Shown here: positions 1-8,610 of the stretch, piece by piece
How positions within the stretch are numbered: the stretch's first letter is position 1
Layout: every line of letters starts with the position of its first letter
Origin: an uncultured Treponema sp.
GTDB taxonomy: Bacteria; Spirochaetota; Spirochaetia; Treponematales; Treponemataceae
NCBI RefSeq assembly: GCF_934725225.1
Contig: NZ_CAKVAM010000002.1
Coordinates: 186,001 to 250,000, forward strand
Direction of reading: 5' to 3'
Length of the DNA stretch: 64,000 nt
Translations under genes and position numbers: made by a program
Notes under the pieces: model-generated
Databases searched by the model: none
What the model was told of the DNA's origin: nothing
The model's input: only the letters and a program-made list of their open reading frames with translations

Positions 1-153
1 AAGAATCTTGTCGCAGTTGTTTTCAATGCGTTCAAAGCAGTATCCGGTGTCATAGTTGAAGTTTCCGGCGCATGAATTCGGGATTGATTTGCAGAAACTC
101 TTCAGACTTATTATCCATTTCATAAAGCTGAGAAACATTTTTTCGTTTGTCAT
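1..153 (-). CDS. Hypothetical protein, N-terminal part (runs off the window)
   Basis: The frame is open from an ATG at 151-153 to the left edge, giving at least 51 residues beginning MTNEKMFLSFMKWIISLK. The ATG directly follows the TAA of the upstream 71-residue gene, whose last codons supply the GGAGG ribosome site at 161-165, so the two are probably translationally coupled. No family is recognised. It is the last visible member of the small-gene chain behind parA and parB. Confidence 0.55.
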   Translation of the reverse strand, partial: MTNEKMFLSFMKWIISLKSFCKSIPNSCAGNFNYDTGYCFERIENNCDKIL

Positions 154-369
154 TTAATAACCTCCTGATTCAAACATTCTCTTTATCTCTTTTTCAGCAA
201 ATTCAGAATTTTCCAGGAAATCTGACGGATTCATTCCTGTTTCATAAACTTTTTTGCCAAAAAATATTTCTAACGGATTGAAACATTCAGTTTTTGAGTT
301 TGCTGGATTAAGTTTCAAAGGATTGAATTTCAAAAATATTCTGCTGTTTTCATCTTTTTCATTCTGCAT
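154..369 (-). CDS. Small hypothetical protein (71 aa)
   Basis: The 71-residue product starts at an ATG preceded by GGAGG at 381-385. It is charged, with no membrane segment or known motif, and ends in a predicted helix (EFAEKEIKRMFESGGY). The stop touches the start of the next gene. The strong ribosome site and the tight packing with its neighbours are the evidence that it is real; the function is unknown. Confidence 0.6.
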   Translation of the reverse strand: MQNEKDENSRIFLKFNPLKLNPANSKTECFNPLEIFFGKKVYETGMNPSDFLENSEFAEKEIKRMFESGGY

Positions 370-411
370 TCTCTCGATTTCCTCCAGGTCTAATCCGTTA
401 TTGTTTATTGA

Positions 412-528
412 TTATTTCTGAAATGAGGTTTTGATGTATAATACGACCGCAATAACTGTAATTATGATTGAAACAATCAGCTTGATTGTTTCAAGAAGCA
501 TTTTTTTTCTCTTCTTTTTCCTCTTCAT
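412..528 (-). CDS. Very small membrane protein (38 aa)
   Basis: The 38-residue frame starts at 526-528 and overlaps the stop of the upstream 63-residue gene as ATGA. The product begins with a very basic stretch (MKRKKKRKKM) followed by one hydrophobic segment (about residues 17-31, LIVSIIITVIAVVLY), so a single-pass inner-membrane peptide with a cytoplasmic basic N-terminus is expected. No family is recognised. Such small one-helix proteins are common in phage and plasmid accessory operons. Confidence 0.5.
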   Translation of the reverse strand: MKRKKKRKKMLLETIKLIVSIIITVIAVVLYIKTSFQK

Positions 529-716
529 TTCTTGTTCTCCTCAAACAGGTTAAGCTGTTTTTCCTTTTGCATTGCCTCTCTTATTGCGATGATGTCGTCA
601 ACGGTTTTCTCAAGTTCCTTTGACTTTTTAAGGGATTTCTGTGAGCGTGTCCGAAAATAGTTTTTCTGTGCCGTCCTCATTTCTGCGACAATATCTGCAA
701 ACTGTCCTGCTGTCAT
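525..716 (-). CDS. Small phage-like helical protein (63 aa)
   Basis: The 63-residue protein is almost entirely charged helix. The pattern in its middle (FADIVAEMRTAQKNYFRTR, then SLKKSKELEKTVDD) resembles a group of small proteins I associate with phage early regions, where an AQKEYFRTR-type motif precedes a lysine-rich helix. That is recalled, not computed. Both ends overlap neighbours by four bases (ATGA), which indicates a translationally coupled operon. Confidence 0.6.
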   Translation of the reverse strand: MTAGQFADIVAEMRTAQKNYFRTRSQKSLKKSKELEKTVDDIIAIREAMQKEKQLNLFEENKK

Positions 717-862
717 TTTTTATTGGCCTCTCTTGTCTTATCTCTTTTGCGGCATTTTTCCAGATAGAATTCTGTCATCTCATATCTTTCTTTCGCCTCA
801 ATAATTAGAACTTGATAAATTGCAATTAGAATTTCCTTTATGAAATTGACAGCTCTAATCAT
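713..862 (-). CDS. Small hypothetical protein (49 aa)
   Basis: The ATG at 860-862 has a GGGAGAG ribosome site just upstream. The frame ends as ATGA over the start of the 63-residue gene. The N-terminus is amphipathic to hydrophobic (VNFIKEILIAIYQVLII) and the C-terminus is strongly charged, so it may sit at the membrane surface. It has no recognisable family and belongs to the operon downstream of parA and parB. Confidence 0.5.
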   Translation of the reverse strand: MIRAVNFIKEILIAIYQVLIIEAKERYEMTEFYLEKCRKRDKTREANKK

Positions 863-1032
863 TTGTTCTCTCCCTCTGAAAACTCTATCCGCTCTTTGAT
901 TTTTTCTTCATATTTTGGAAATGAAGTCATGTCAAATGAACCAAAACTAAAGCTTTTTCTCTTCCGTTTTTCTATAATCTGAATTTCAGTTATTTTTGTT
1001 GTTTTTACTATGCCAATCAAAATCCATAACAT
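859..1032 (-). CDS. Small hypothetical protein (57 aa)
   Basis: This 57-residue frame begins MLWILIGIVKTTKITEIQ at an ATG preceded by GGAGAG, and its TGA overlaps the next start as ATGA. A short hydrophobic N-terminus is followed by a basic stretch (EKRKRKSF) and an acidic C-terminus. No family is recognised. Good ribosome site and four-base overlap support it as a real gene. Confidence 0.5.
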   Translation of the reverse strand: MLWILIGIVKTTKITEIQIIEKRKRKSFSFGSFDMTSFPKYEEKIKERIEFSEGENK

Positions 1033-1048
1033 ACTTCTTCTCTCCTTG

Positions 1049-1141
1049 CTAATTTAGTTTTCTTATCTCATATTCTGAAGCACGGATTACGATTGCTATG
1101 AGGAAAAGACCAAGTAAAATAGAACTGAAGGAAGTTGCCAT
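1049..1141 (-). CDS. Very small membrane peptide (30 aa)
   Basis: The ATG at 1139-1141 lies two bases after the parB stop, and the ribosome site GGAGATGA is inside the last parB codons. The 30-residue product (MATSFSSILLGLFLIAIVIR and ten more) is a single hydrophobic helix with a charged tail. Its position suggests strict translational coupling to parB. Function unknown. Confidence 0.45.
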   Translation of the reverse strand: MATSFSSILLGLFLIAIVIRASEYEIRKLN

Positions 1142-1143
1142 AC

Positions 1144-2280
1144 TTACTCATCTCCTTCAAAGACATCATAAAAATCAGAAATATCCGAGTCATTATTTTT
1201 TGAATCAGAATGTTCTTCTTCTTGATTCTGCTCATCGTCCAGATTGAAAGCTCTGTAGATTCTTGCCGCAGAGAAATCATCGAAATGGCTGTCGTTGCGG
1301 ATTTCCTCGGCAGATTTTCCGCTCTCAATTTCAGACAGAATGAAGTCGTAGATTTCATAAGCAAGGTCGCTGCCCTTTTTCAGCCCGGCTTCGTAAGCGG
1401 CTTTGCGCTCCCTTGTCCGCTCGGAATCCTGTTCAGGAGAAAGTCTGTATGACGGACGCTCGATTCCGTCCGAATGGTTGAAGTTCAGTCCGGCAGGCGT
1501 TCCCTCGTTTGTGGAGAGAGATTCTGAAATGTCGTCGTCGGAAGATTTCTTCTTTGACGCTTTGCGTGATTTTCTCTCAGCCTTGATTTCCTTGCAGATG
1601 TCCTTTACTGTTGCTTCGCCTGATTCAATCCTGTCCAGCTGCTCATCGGTCGCCTCTTCGTCAACGGTTTCCTGCTCGACGATTTCGTTGTAAATCTGAT
1701 TCGGGGAAGCCTCTCCGCTCTCGATTCTTTCAATCTGCTCGCCGCTCGCCATGCTGTTCACTTTGTTCGCGCGCTCGACTGTTTTTTCAGACACTCCAAG
1801 TTCTTTTCCTATAGCCTCGTTCTTGTTTCCCTCGATGCTCTGGATATAGTCGCTTCCCATAAGCTCCTGGATATTTTTCAGAAGGTCGATTCCGCTAAGG
1901 TTTCTTCTGTCGGTCTGCAGGTGGAGCGCATAGCGGTGTGCCTCGTCGAAAGTCGCGAATGTATGCTTGAAGTACGGAATCATGGTTATTCCGGCCATTT
2001 TGCAGGCGGTGACTCTTGTGTATCCGTCTATCAGATAGTTGTGCTCAGTTCCGCCATCGTCTTTTGTTACCCAGATATGGACAGGCTGGCTTGAGTCGAA
2101 TTTGTTCTTCTCCATGTCTGATGCAATCCGGTCAAGAAGAGCCTTGTCTATCGAGAACAGGTTCTTGAATTTCTCATGCTCCTCGATTTTCTCGATGAGA
2201 ATATTTTCAGACAGTTTAAGTCCGTTGTTCGCGAACGGAAGATTTTTTCCTGCGGTTATTATGTTAAGCGTCTTTGCCAT
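1144..2280 (-). CDS. parB: ParB/Spo0J-family partition protein
   Basis: The 378-residue protein shows the N-terminal ParB-type domain (about residues 45-110, with LIDGYTRVTACKMAGI matching the family's G-x-R-R motif region) followed by a helix-turn-helix (about 155-175, IGKELGVSEKTVERA). After it come a repetitive acidic section with two IERIESGEA/LDRIESGEA units and a charged C-terminus. I chose the ATG at 2278-2280, which follows AAGGAG; an in-frame GTG at 2314-2316 would add 12 residues but lacks its own ribosome site. It directly follows parA. It probably binds a centromere-like site and segregates the element that carried it; the domain order resembles plasmid or phage ParB rather than chromosomal Spo0J. 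Confidence 0.85.
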   Translation of the reverse strand: MAKTLNIITAGKNLPFANNGLKLSENILIEKIEEHEKFKNLFSIDKALLDRIASDMEKNKFDSSQPVHIWVTKDDGGTEHNYLIDGYTRVTACKMAGITMIPYFKHTFATFDEAHRYALHLQTDRRNLSGIDLLKNIQELMGSDYIQSIEGNKNEAIGKELGVSEKTVERANKVNSMASGEQIERIESGEASPNQIYNEIVEQETVDEEATDEQLDRIESGEATVKDICKEIKAERKSRKASKKKSSDDDISESLSTNEGTPAGLNFNHSDGIERPSYRLSPEQDSERTRERKAAYEAGLKKGSDLAYEIYDFILSEIESGKSAEEIRNDSHFDDFSAARIYRAFNLDDEQNQEEEHSDSKNNDSDISDFYDVFEGDE

Positions 2281-2309
2281 AGTTTTTATTACACTCCTTG
2301 TAGGAAGAG

Positions 2310-2323
2310 CCGGCACGTGCCGG
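2310..2323. promoter_or_regulatory. Perfect 14-bp palindrome between parA and parB (possible partition site or operator)
   Basis: The bases CCGGCACGTGCCGG read the same on both strands and sit immediately after the parA stop and before parB. The centre, CACGTG, is also the centre of the known chromosomal parS site bound by Spo0J/ParB. Partition operons often carry their ParB-binding site next to or inside the operon. That this is the binding site is inference. Confidence 0.4.
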
Positions 2324-3097
2324 TCAGAATATTTCTGCTTCAGCGCTGTTCTCTGCGAGCATATTCACAAGCTTGTTGATTTCCACAGCGAGTCTTCTTG
2401 TGCCGACAATCCTGCTTTTCGTGCTGACTTTCTCGTTTGTCTGAACATACTTGTCAGCGGCGGAAGTCTGCGGAATGTGGACATCGAGGATGTTCTGGAA
2501 TTCGCTCTCGAACACTTCCACGAACTGGGACTGCGTTGATGTCGGAAAAACAGACATTCTTTCCTGCCAGTGAGAGTAAAGCAGAAACCATTTTCCGGCC
2601 TGCTGAGGACAGTCGTCGTAGATTTGGCGCTGGAGAAATTTTGTTGTCGTAAGATTGAAGGATGTGAATTCTAGCGGAGTGAGGATTATGTCGGCTGCAA
2701 TCAGCGCGTTTATGACGATGTTGTCATAATTCGGAGCGGTGTCAATCACGACATAGTCATAGCCGTTGTCCCGGAGAGTTTTCTGAAGCTCGTTATAGCC
2801 GATTCCCCTTAGTTTATGTATGTTCAGGTGGCTGGGAATGATGTCGATGTTCTCGACTCGTGATTGAACAGCGTAGTTCTTTATGCTGTTGTGGCTGAGG
2901 CTTTCAAAGACATTGCATCGCTCGATAGTCTCCGTGATGTTCTCGATTCCTGCCGTGAAGTACATTGTGCCGGAGTTGTTCGGGTCGAGGTCGAAGTAAA
3001 GAACCTTGAATCCTCTTGCGGCGAGGTTTGTCGCCGTCAGAATTGAGTCGGTTGTCTTTCCGACTCCGCCTTTCATGCTTGAGTACGTGATTACCAT
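2324..3097 (-). CDS. parA: ParA-family partition ATPase
   Basis: The 257-residue protein has the deviant Walker A motif KGGVGKTT at residues 9-16 (signature lysine K9, catalytic K14), the A' region FDLDPNNSG at 35-43 and a Walker B-like VVIDTAP ending near residue 122. There is no N-terminal helix-turn-helix, so it matches small ParA/Soj-type ATPases. Such ATPases move ParB-bound DNA by cycling on the nucleoid. The start has GGAAGGA upstream. It heads an operon with parB and a train of small genes, which suggests an integrated plasmid, phage or similar element. Confidence 0.88.
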   Translation of the reverse strand: MVITYSSMKGGVGKTTDSILTATNLAARGFKVLYFDLDPNNSGTMYFTAGIENITETIERCNVFESLSHNSIKNYAVQSRVENIDIIPSHLNIHKLRGIGYNELQKTLRDNGYDYVVIDTAPNYDNIVINALIAADIILTPLEFTSFNLTTTKFLQRQIYDDCPQQAGKWFLLYSHWQERMSVFPTSTQSQFVEVFESEFQNILDVHIPQTSAADKYVQTNEKVSTKSRIVGTRRLAVEINKLVNMLAENSAEAEIF

Positions 3098-3199
3098 ATT
3101 ATTTCCTTCCGAAAGACTCTTTCAAAAGGCTAGCCGTTTCTGCCCGCCCAAGACGTTTTTTAGCCGCCCTTATGAAAGAGAAAATATTCAGGCCTTTTA

Positions 3200-3275
3200 A
3201 GCCTTCATAGGCAAATGCCTAAGCCCAAGCCCCGGGAATCGAACCCGGAAATCCCTAATAGGATGAGATGGGCAA
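3200..3275 (-). other. tRNA 3'-end-like remnant (possible attachment site)
   Basis: On the minus strand, CCGGGTTCGATTCCCGG forms a standard 5-bp T stem with a TTCGATT loop. Just 5' of it is a short hairpin (ATCC/GGAT) that could be a long variable arm as in tRNA-Leu or tRNA-Ser. No matching 5' half (D arm, anticodon arm, acceptor strand) is present and no CCA is encoded, so this is not a working tRNA gene. Tyrosine recombinases often use tRNA 3' ends as attachment sites and leave such fragments; its place between the parAB operon and a truncated gene fits that reading. Confidence 0.45.
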
Positions 3276-3440
3276 AAAAAAACAAGAAAACAACCTGAAT
3301 CTGCCTGAAAGAGGGTGTCTTCTTGTTCAAAATTGAGAAAAAAGATATAGAAGCAAGCAGATTCCAAGATAAAGCCGCGCCTCACATGGAAATGCCGCTT
3401 AAATATCTTGTTTCAACTTGATATTACAATCTACCATTAT

Positions 3441-5687
3441 ATGGATAACGATGAAATTGCAATTTTTTATAATAAAAAAGCACTTGAAATTTACAAAAAC
3501 GAACTTGGTGAAAATTCTTTATCTACAGCAAACTGTCTGAATAATTTAAGTCTTTGCTATAAAAGTATAAATGACTATGTAAATTCAATAGATTGCATTC
3601 TTGAATCGTTAGAAATAAAAAAGAATTTGCTTGGTGATAATAATTATGACATATCACTAGCTTATTATAATTTTGCAAGTTTGCTTGGTTATTTGGATTC
3701 ACAAAGTGCTATCTATTATTTTAAAAAGGCTTGCGATATTTGGAAAAAATCTCAACGTTATTATAATATACTTAATGCTTTAAAAAGTATTATTTTTTAT
3801 AAAGAAATTCAAGATTTAGATGATTTACCAGAATCTACAAAAAGGGATTTAGGTGATTTGTTAGAAGCTACAAAAAAAGAATTGGATAATTTGAAGAAAC
3901 AAAATGGAATAACAGAAAAATTTGATAAAAAAGATTTTTTAAGGCAAACAATTTGTTTCACCACCGAAACTGCAGAACGTGCATCTCTTGATTTAACTTC
4001 CTTAAAATCTGATATTCTTCCCGTTTATTATTATGGTGTGGGCTTTGAAGCAGAAAATGGAGATTTTGAAAAAGCGTTTGAATATTCAGAAAGTTTACGA
4101 AGCCGCAGTTTTCTTGACCAAGTTGGAAAAGAGCGTGTGCTTTCTCTTAATGGCATTACAGATTCAGAAAAAAATCAAATAAATGAATATATAACTCAAA
4201 TTTCAATTGCAAGAAAAGAAATTGAAGAAGAAGGGAACAAATCAATATTGGAACGTAATAACAAAAAGCTTTCTGATGCAGAGAACAATTTGTCAAATGC
4301 TGAAAAACAGCTAGCAAAACTTGATTCAGAAATTGGAAAAAGAATACCAGCTTATTCGGCTCTCAGAAATCCGCAAGTTGTAAAGGCTAAAGATGCTAAA
4401 AAATGGTGTGGTAAAGATAAAGCTATTGTTGAATATGTTATTTGGAATCCAAAAATTTTAGATGAAGTTGGATATAAAAATGACATGAGATTTGCTGAAC
4501 GTGTAAAATTCGGTTCTTATTGTATTGTCATCACAAATAAAAAAATTACAGTAGTTCCTCTTGATGTGAATTACGATTATGCAGCCGCGGTTTCAAAGTT
4601 GAGAGACGGAATAATTCCAAAGAGAATTTCTCCTCAGCCTGAAACTGTTTTTGAAGATGTTCGTAATGAACTTTACGAAAAACTAATAGAGCCAGTTCTT
4701 CCTTATGTAAAAGGTAAAAACAATCTTGTTGTTGTTCCGGACGGAAGCCTTGCATTTTTACCATTTGACGTTCTTAGAAAAAATGAGAATTCAAAAATGC
4801 TTTGTGAGCAGTTTGCACTTTCATTGTCGCCGTCTGTTTCTGTAAGCATGGTTTCTAAGAGTTCAAAATCTAATGGAAATAAAGTGCTGGCTTTTGGCGG
4901 AGCTTGGTATGATTCAAGCCTTTCTTTTGATGAACACAGGCGGACTTTTTCTTTGGAAGATAAAGACAGTGGCAGTAAGCGAGGTTTTCAGTCTTTTGAA
5001 ACTGAAATGCTTATTGAAAATCAGCAGCAGAAAGAAGCAATTATTCAAGACATAAAACTTAATGGACCTTTCAATTATTTTGAGAAGAAAAACTTGCATT
5101 GGAAAGATTTGCCTGGAACGTTGACAGAACTGAATCGCCTTCAAAAAATATTTAGAAGCAAAGATTTTTTTGAGTTTGTTCAAGAAAATGCTTCGGAAAA
5201 TAAATTAAAGGAACTTTCAAAAAATGACGAGCTTAAAAATTTCTCAATTTTGCATTTTGCTTGCCACGGATATTTTGACAGGCAGATTTCTGATATGTCC
5301 AGCATTTTATTTTCAGAAGTGAGCGGCAAACTTTCTGCTTCTTCATCAAACGATGGATATTTGACAATCCCGGAAGTTTCAACCTTAAATTTAAATGCTG
5401 ATATTGTGTGTCTTTCTGCCTGCGAAACTGGGCTTGGCGAAGTGAAATTTGGCGACGGAATGACAGGACTTTCCCGCGCATTTATGGTTGCTGGTGCAAG
5501 ACACGTCGGTGTAACTTTGTGGAGTGTTGATGACGAGGCGACTTCGGAATTTATGTCAAAAATGTACAAAAAGATTTCCGGCGGAAAAACTTACGAGCAG
5601 GCTTACCGTCAGACTAAAGCAGAGTTTATGAAAAGTGAAGATTTTTCACATCCATATTATTGGGCGGCTTTTGCTTTATATGAATGA
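3441..5687 (+). pseudogene. TPR-CHAT caspase-like protein, N-terminally truncated
   Basis: The open frame (from 3408; first ATG 3441) begins in the middle of a TPR helix, continues with TPR units, a coiled coil (about codons 245-310 of the frame) and a complete C-terminal CHAT domain. The caspase-like dyad is visible: the histidine in LHFACHGYF (about codon 620 from 3408) and the cysteine in LSACETG (about 672). CHAT proteins are caspase-clan peptidases often found with bacterial immune systems. No ribosome site precedes either possible start and the usual TPR N-terminus is missing, so the gene looks 5'-truncated, next to the tRNA-like remnant. The first 1.2 kb is markedly more A/T-rich than the C-terminal part. 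It may still be expressed from an unseen start. Confidence 0.75.
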
Positions 5688-5804
5688 TATTGTGCTAGAA
5701 ATAAACCGATATTTCTAAATAAGCGATTTTATAGAAATTGTTTATGTTATATGAGGCTTGGATAATCAAATTTATTGAAACTAACATTTTGCACGGAGGT
5801 AAAT

Positions 5805-6227
5805 ATGGCAAACGGTATTTTTGATCCAAAAAATGGAAAGGTAATTTTTGTATGTATAAACAAATCATACGAAAAATTGAGCAAAGGCGTAAAAGTTGCA
5901 GAAAGGGCATCTCGCTGGGACTGTGTTCGCAAATATTGGCCGATTGATGACGTAAAAAAGGCGAACGAGGCGGATTTTATTTTGGGTGTTTGTCACAAAG
6001 AAATTGTAGTGGTATGTAAAATGGACGACAGAGGCTGGAGAAAAATTTCAGAGGATAGCCAGTTAAGAAATGGTTTTAAGAATGACGCTGAAATAATTGA
6101 ATGTCCTAGTTTGCTTTCCCGATATGCATTTTCTGGTGAAATTATTGATGATTCTCCATATCTAGGAATGGAAATTCCAAGTGAATGCGGATTTAACCAG
6201 TCAAGAATAGTAACTTACAATTACTGA
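5805..6227 (+). CDS. Hypothetical protein of the accessory island (140 aa)
   Basis: The ATG at 5805 has an ideal CGGAGG site. The single domain carries the pattern RASRWDCVRKYWPI, KANEADFILGV, VVVCKMDDRGW and a late RYAFSGEI. I recall a similar arrangement (YEATRxxW, A-x-Y-V-L-A-V, V-Y-x-V, W-F-x-G) in small stand-alone proteins and N-terminal domains of predicted restriction-type proteins, but could not verify this. It lies between the CHAT gene and a nuclease-like gene. Function unknown; a defence role is only suggested by context. Confidence 0.65.
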   Translation: MANGIFDPKNGKVIFVCINKSYEKLSKGVKVAERASRWDCVRKYWPIDDVKKANEADFILGVCHKEIVVVCKMDDRGWRKISEDSQLRNGFKNDAEIIECPSLLSRYAFSGEIIDDSPYLGMEIPSECGFNQSRIVTYNY

Positions 6228-6305
6228 TTTGTAAAATATTTTATTTATTAAAAAACTGATTTTATATTTATATTTTAAACTCATAGAAACAGGAGATGAT
6301 TGGCA

Positions 6306-7364
6306 ATGGGCGGAAGTTATATTGAAGACTGGAATTTGTTGGTGGCTCAGCATTCACAATTCTATAATCAGCCTGAATGTAAAATTCAAGTGCTTTGGGA
6401 AACTTATTTTTCTGAAATATTTGGTTTCAGTAAGCTGTCTAATGAAATTGATTCGCAGCGGAAACTTCACATTGGCTCTACAGACAGGGAAATTCCCGAC
6501 ATCATTTTGAAAAATGGCACCAAGGATTTATTTATTGTGGAACTAAAGCAGTATTCACTTTTAAAAAATGATGACTTTGAAAAACAGCTTTTAAACTACA
6601 TGAGCCACACAGACCTTAGACTTTCAATCGGTATTCTTGTCTGCGAAAAACTTTATCTGTATTTCTACAATCATTCTGACAACAAAAATGATTGCCTTGA
6701 AATTCCTTTTGAAAACGACAATGAACTTGGAATAAAATTCATGGAACTTTTCAATAAAAACAATTTTGATGTAGAGAAGGCAAGAGATTTCATTCAGTCT
6801 GAAAGCAAAAACAAAAACGATGCTTCCAAAATAAAAAAAGAAATTTCAGCGGAACTTGTAAAGCAGCTTTTAATACAGCATTTCTCAAAAGATTATGATA
6901 AAGATGTTGTAGAATCCGCATTGAAAGATTTTTCATTCATTTGCTCCGAAAGAAAAAATGTAAATTCTGGAACGCCTGTTGCAACTCAGAATTTTTCTGC
7001 TCCATTTACTTCAAGTGGAAAAAACAATGCCCAGTTCACGGTGAATGGAATTCCTACTGGAGGAAAATGTCCTACTGTTCGCTATGTAATTGAATCTTAT
7101 GTAAAAAATAATCCTGATATAAATTTTGCTCAATTACAAAATGCTTTTCCTGACGCAGCCGCAAAACCTGGATTTGGAAAAGTTGTAAGACGCCTTGAAG
7201 ATGTAAAGGAAAATGAATGGGGTGGACACAGATTTAGCAAACATCCAATAATTTTGTCCGATGGCCAGCAAGTTGCTGTGAGCACACAATGGGAACCTCA
7301 AAATATTAAAAACTTTATAAGAGCAGCAACTGAACTTGGATTTGACATTTCTTCCGATTCATAG
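6306..7364 (+). CDS. PD-(D/E)XK nuclease-like protein (HsdR N-terminal type)
   Basis: The N-terminal domain resembles the nuclease domain of type I restriction R subunits: REIPDIIL (P64, D65) followed by LFIVELKQY (E79, K81) gives the PD...E-x-K catalytic arrangement. A separate C-terminal domain (about residues 250-352) has the pattern VRYVIESYVKNNPDI and later LSDGQQVAVSTQW, which I have seen in other predicted restriction-type proteins but cannot name. There is no helicase or methylase gene nearby, so it is not a normal type I system. ATG 6306 is chosen, 10 bases after AGGAG; an in-frame TTG at 6300 is also possible. Confidence 0.7.
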   Translation: MGGSYIEDWNLLVAQHSQFYNQPECKIQVLWETYFSEIFGFSKLSNEIDSQRKLHIGSTDREIPDIILKNGTKDLFIVELKQYSLLKNDDFEKQLLNYMSHTDLRLSIGILVCEKLYLYFYNHSDNKNDCLEIPFENDNELGIKFMELFNKNNFDVEKARDFIQSESKNKNDASKIKKEISAELVKQLLIQHFSKDYDKDVVESALKDFSFICSERKNVNSGTPVATQNFSAPFTSSGKNNAQFTVNGIPTGGKCPTVRYVIESYVKNNPDINFAQLQNAFPDAAAKPGFGKVVRRLEDVKENEWGGHRFSKHPIILSDGQQVAVSTQWEPQNIKNFIRAATELGFDISSDS

Positions 7365-7450
7365 TTTTTAAAAGTCCCCCGTTTTGCGACTTTTTTAGTT
7401 TGACTTGCCGTACAATTTGTCAAAACTTAAAAGAAAAGAGAGATTATTTT

Positions 7451-8590
7451 ATGTTTGAAAATTTGGAAGAATCGGACGGAAAAAAAGTGCCTATTGTCTT
7501 TGAGGATGTCAAGGTCTACGTTGAAGAGCTTGGCAAAACCTATGAATATTTTATGACAGATGACATAAATGTTCTTTGCAGAAAACTCAACTCGCTTGGT
7601 TACCGCAATGTAAGGGAATCTGACTGGCGGCTGAATTCTCATCTTGCAAAATCTGTGCGGAACAAAATGGTTGAGCTTGGCTGCCGATTTTCAATGACAT
7701 TTTCCCATGATTCAAATATCTTGAATTTCTGGGCAAAGAATTCAACGCGTCCTTATTTTGTTAAACTTGATGAGCTTCTTCCTCTTGATTCTGTGCTAAA
7801 AAAGCAAATGAGTCGCATAAAAGAAAGTATTACTGGAACTGAAAATTTGAAGAATCTTGCAGAGCAGAATTCATGGACTCCGTTTATGATTGCAGTGATG
7901 ATGAATTCTCAAGAGTCCGTAAAAGAATATATTGCTGAAGGATTCGATGTAAACTGTTCTGACAAAGACGGCATAACTCCACTTATGATTGCGGTATCCA
8001 ACAGAAACAAAGAGATGGTGGAGCTTCTTATAAAAAACGGCGTGGATGTAAATTACTGCACGAACCGTGGCATTTCTGCTCTTATCCTTGCAACCATGAA
8101 TAACAAAGATGATTGCTATACTGATATAATAAAAATTCTTCGGAATGCGGGCGCGCGGACTGACAATATCTGTCTGAACTCAAAAACTCCGGAAGCAAAG
8201 CTTACTTTCAATCAGACTTTGGAGTATTTTATTTCGCAGTTTACTTTGAACGGCCGCGGAAAACCAAGTCTCATCTACAAGAACACAAGCATTGGAGGCG
8301 AGGGTGGAATCGACAAGCGTGCATTCTCAAAAATCAGAAGCCAAAAAAATCCAAACTATCATCCCAAAAAGAACACTGTTTTTCTCCTTGCGCTCGGAAT
8401 GAATCTTACTGTTGAGCAGACCGAGCAGCTTCTATTCAGCGCAGGCTACGCTTTTGACGAAAAAAACAAATTCGACATGACAATCAAGGATTTTATTCAA
8501 AAACGGAATTTCAGAATCGAAGAAATTGAAAACGCTTTGTTTAAAGCAACCGGAAAATACCTCGGACAAAAAGAAGACTCAGAAAAATAA
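7451..8590 (+). CDS. Ankyrin-repeat protein with C-terminal HTH-like domain
   Basis: The 379-residue protein has an unassigned N-terminal part, about three ankyrin repeats (roughly residues 130-245, with SWTPFMIAVMM, GITPLMIAVSNRNKEMVELL and GISALILATMNN) and a C-terminal domain of about 110 residues. The last domain contains DKRAFSKIRSQKN and KNTVFLLALGMNLTVEQTEQLL, a pattern resembling XRE-like helix-turn-helix domains fused to varied toxin- or signalling-like proteins. No signal peptide is present, so it is probably cytoplasmic. The ribosome site is a modest AAGAGAG. It ends the accessory island; its job is unknown. Confidence 0.75.
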   Translation: MFENLEESDGKKVPIVFEDVKVYVEELGKTYEYFMTDDINVLCRKLNSLGYRNVRESDWRLNSHLAKSVRNKMVELGCRFSMTFSHDSNILNFWAKNSTRPYFVKLDELLPLDSVLKKQMSRIKESITGTENLKNLAEQNSWTPFMIAVMMNSQESVKEYIAEGFDVNCSDKDGITPLMIAVSNRNKEMVELLIKNGVDVNYCTNRGISALILATMNNKDDCYTDIIKILRNAGARTDNICLNSKTPEAKLTFNQTLEYFISQFTLNGRGKPSLIYKNTSIGGEGGIDKRAFSKIRSQKNPNYHPKKNTVFLLALGMNLTVEQTEQLLFSAGYAFDEKNKFDMTIKDFIQKRNFRIEEIENALFKATGKYLGQKEDSEK

Positions 8591-8610
8591 CGGAAAAAAG
8601 ACGCATAATA

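Noticed and set aside
3200..3275. A functional tRNA gene
   Set aside because: Only the T arm and a possible variable arm are present; no D arm, anticodon arm or pairing acceptor strand was found.
3197..3385. 62-residue minus-strand ORF over the tRNA-like remnant
   Set aside because: It is the translation of the T-arm region (RVRFPGLGL) and has no ribosome site.
6300..7364. A type I restriction system
   Set aside because: Only an HsdR-N-like nuclease domain is present; there are no helicase motifs and no hsdM or hsdS genes nearby.
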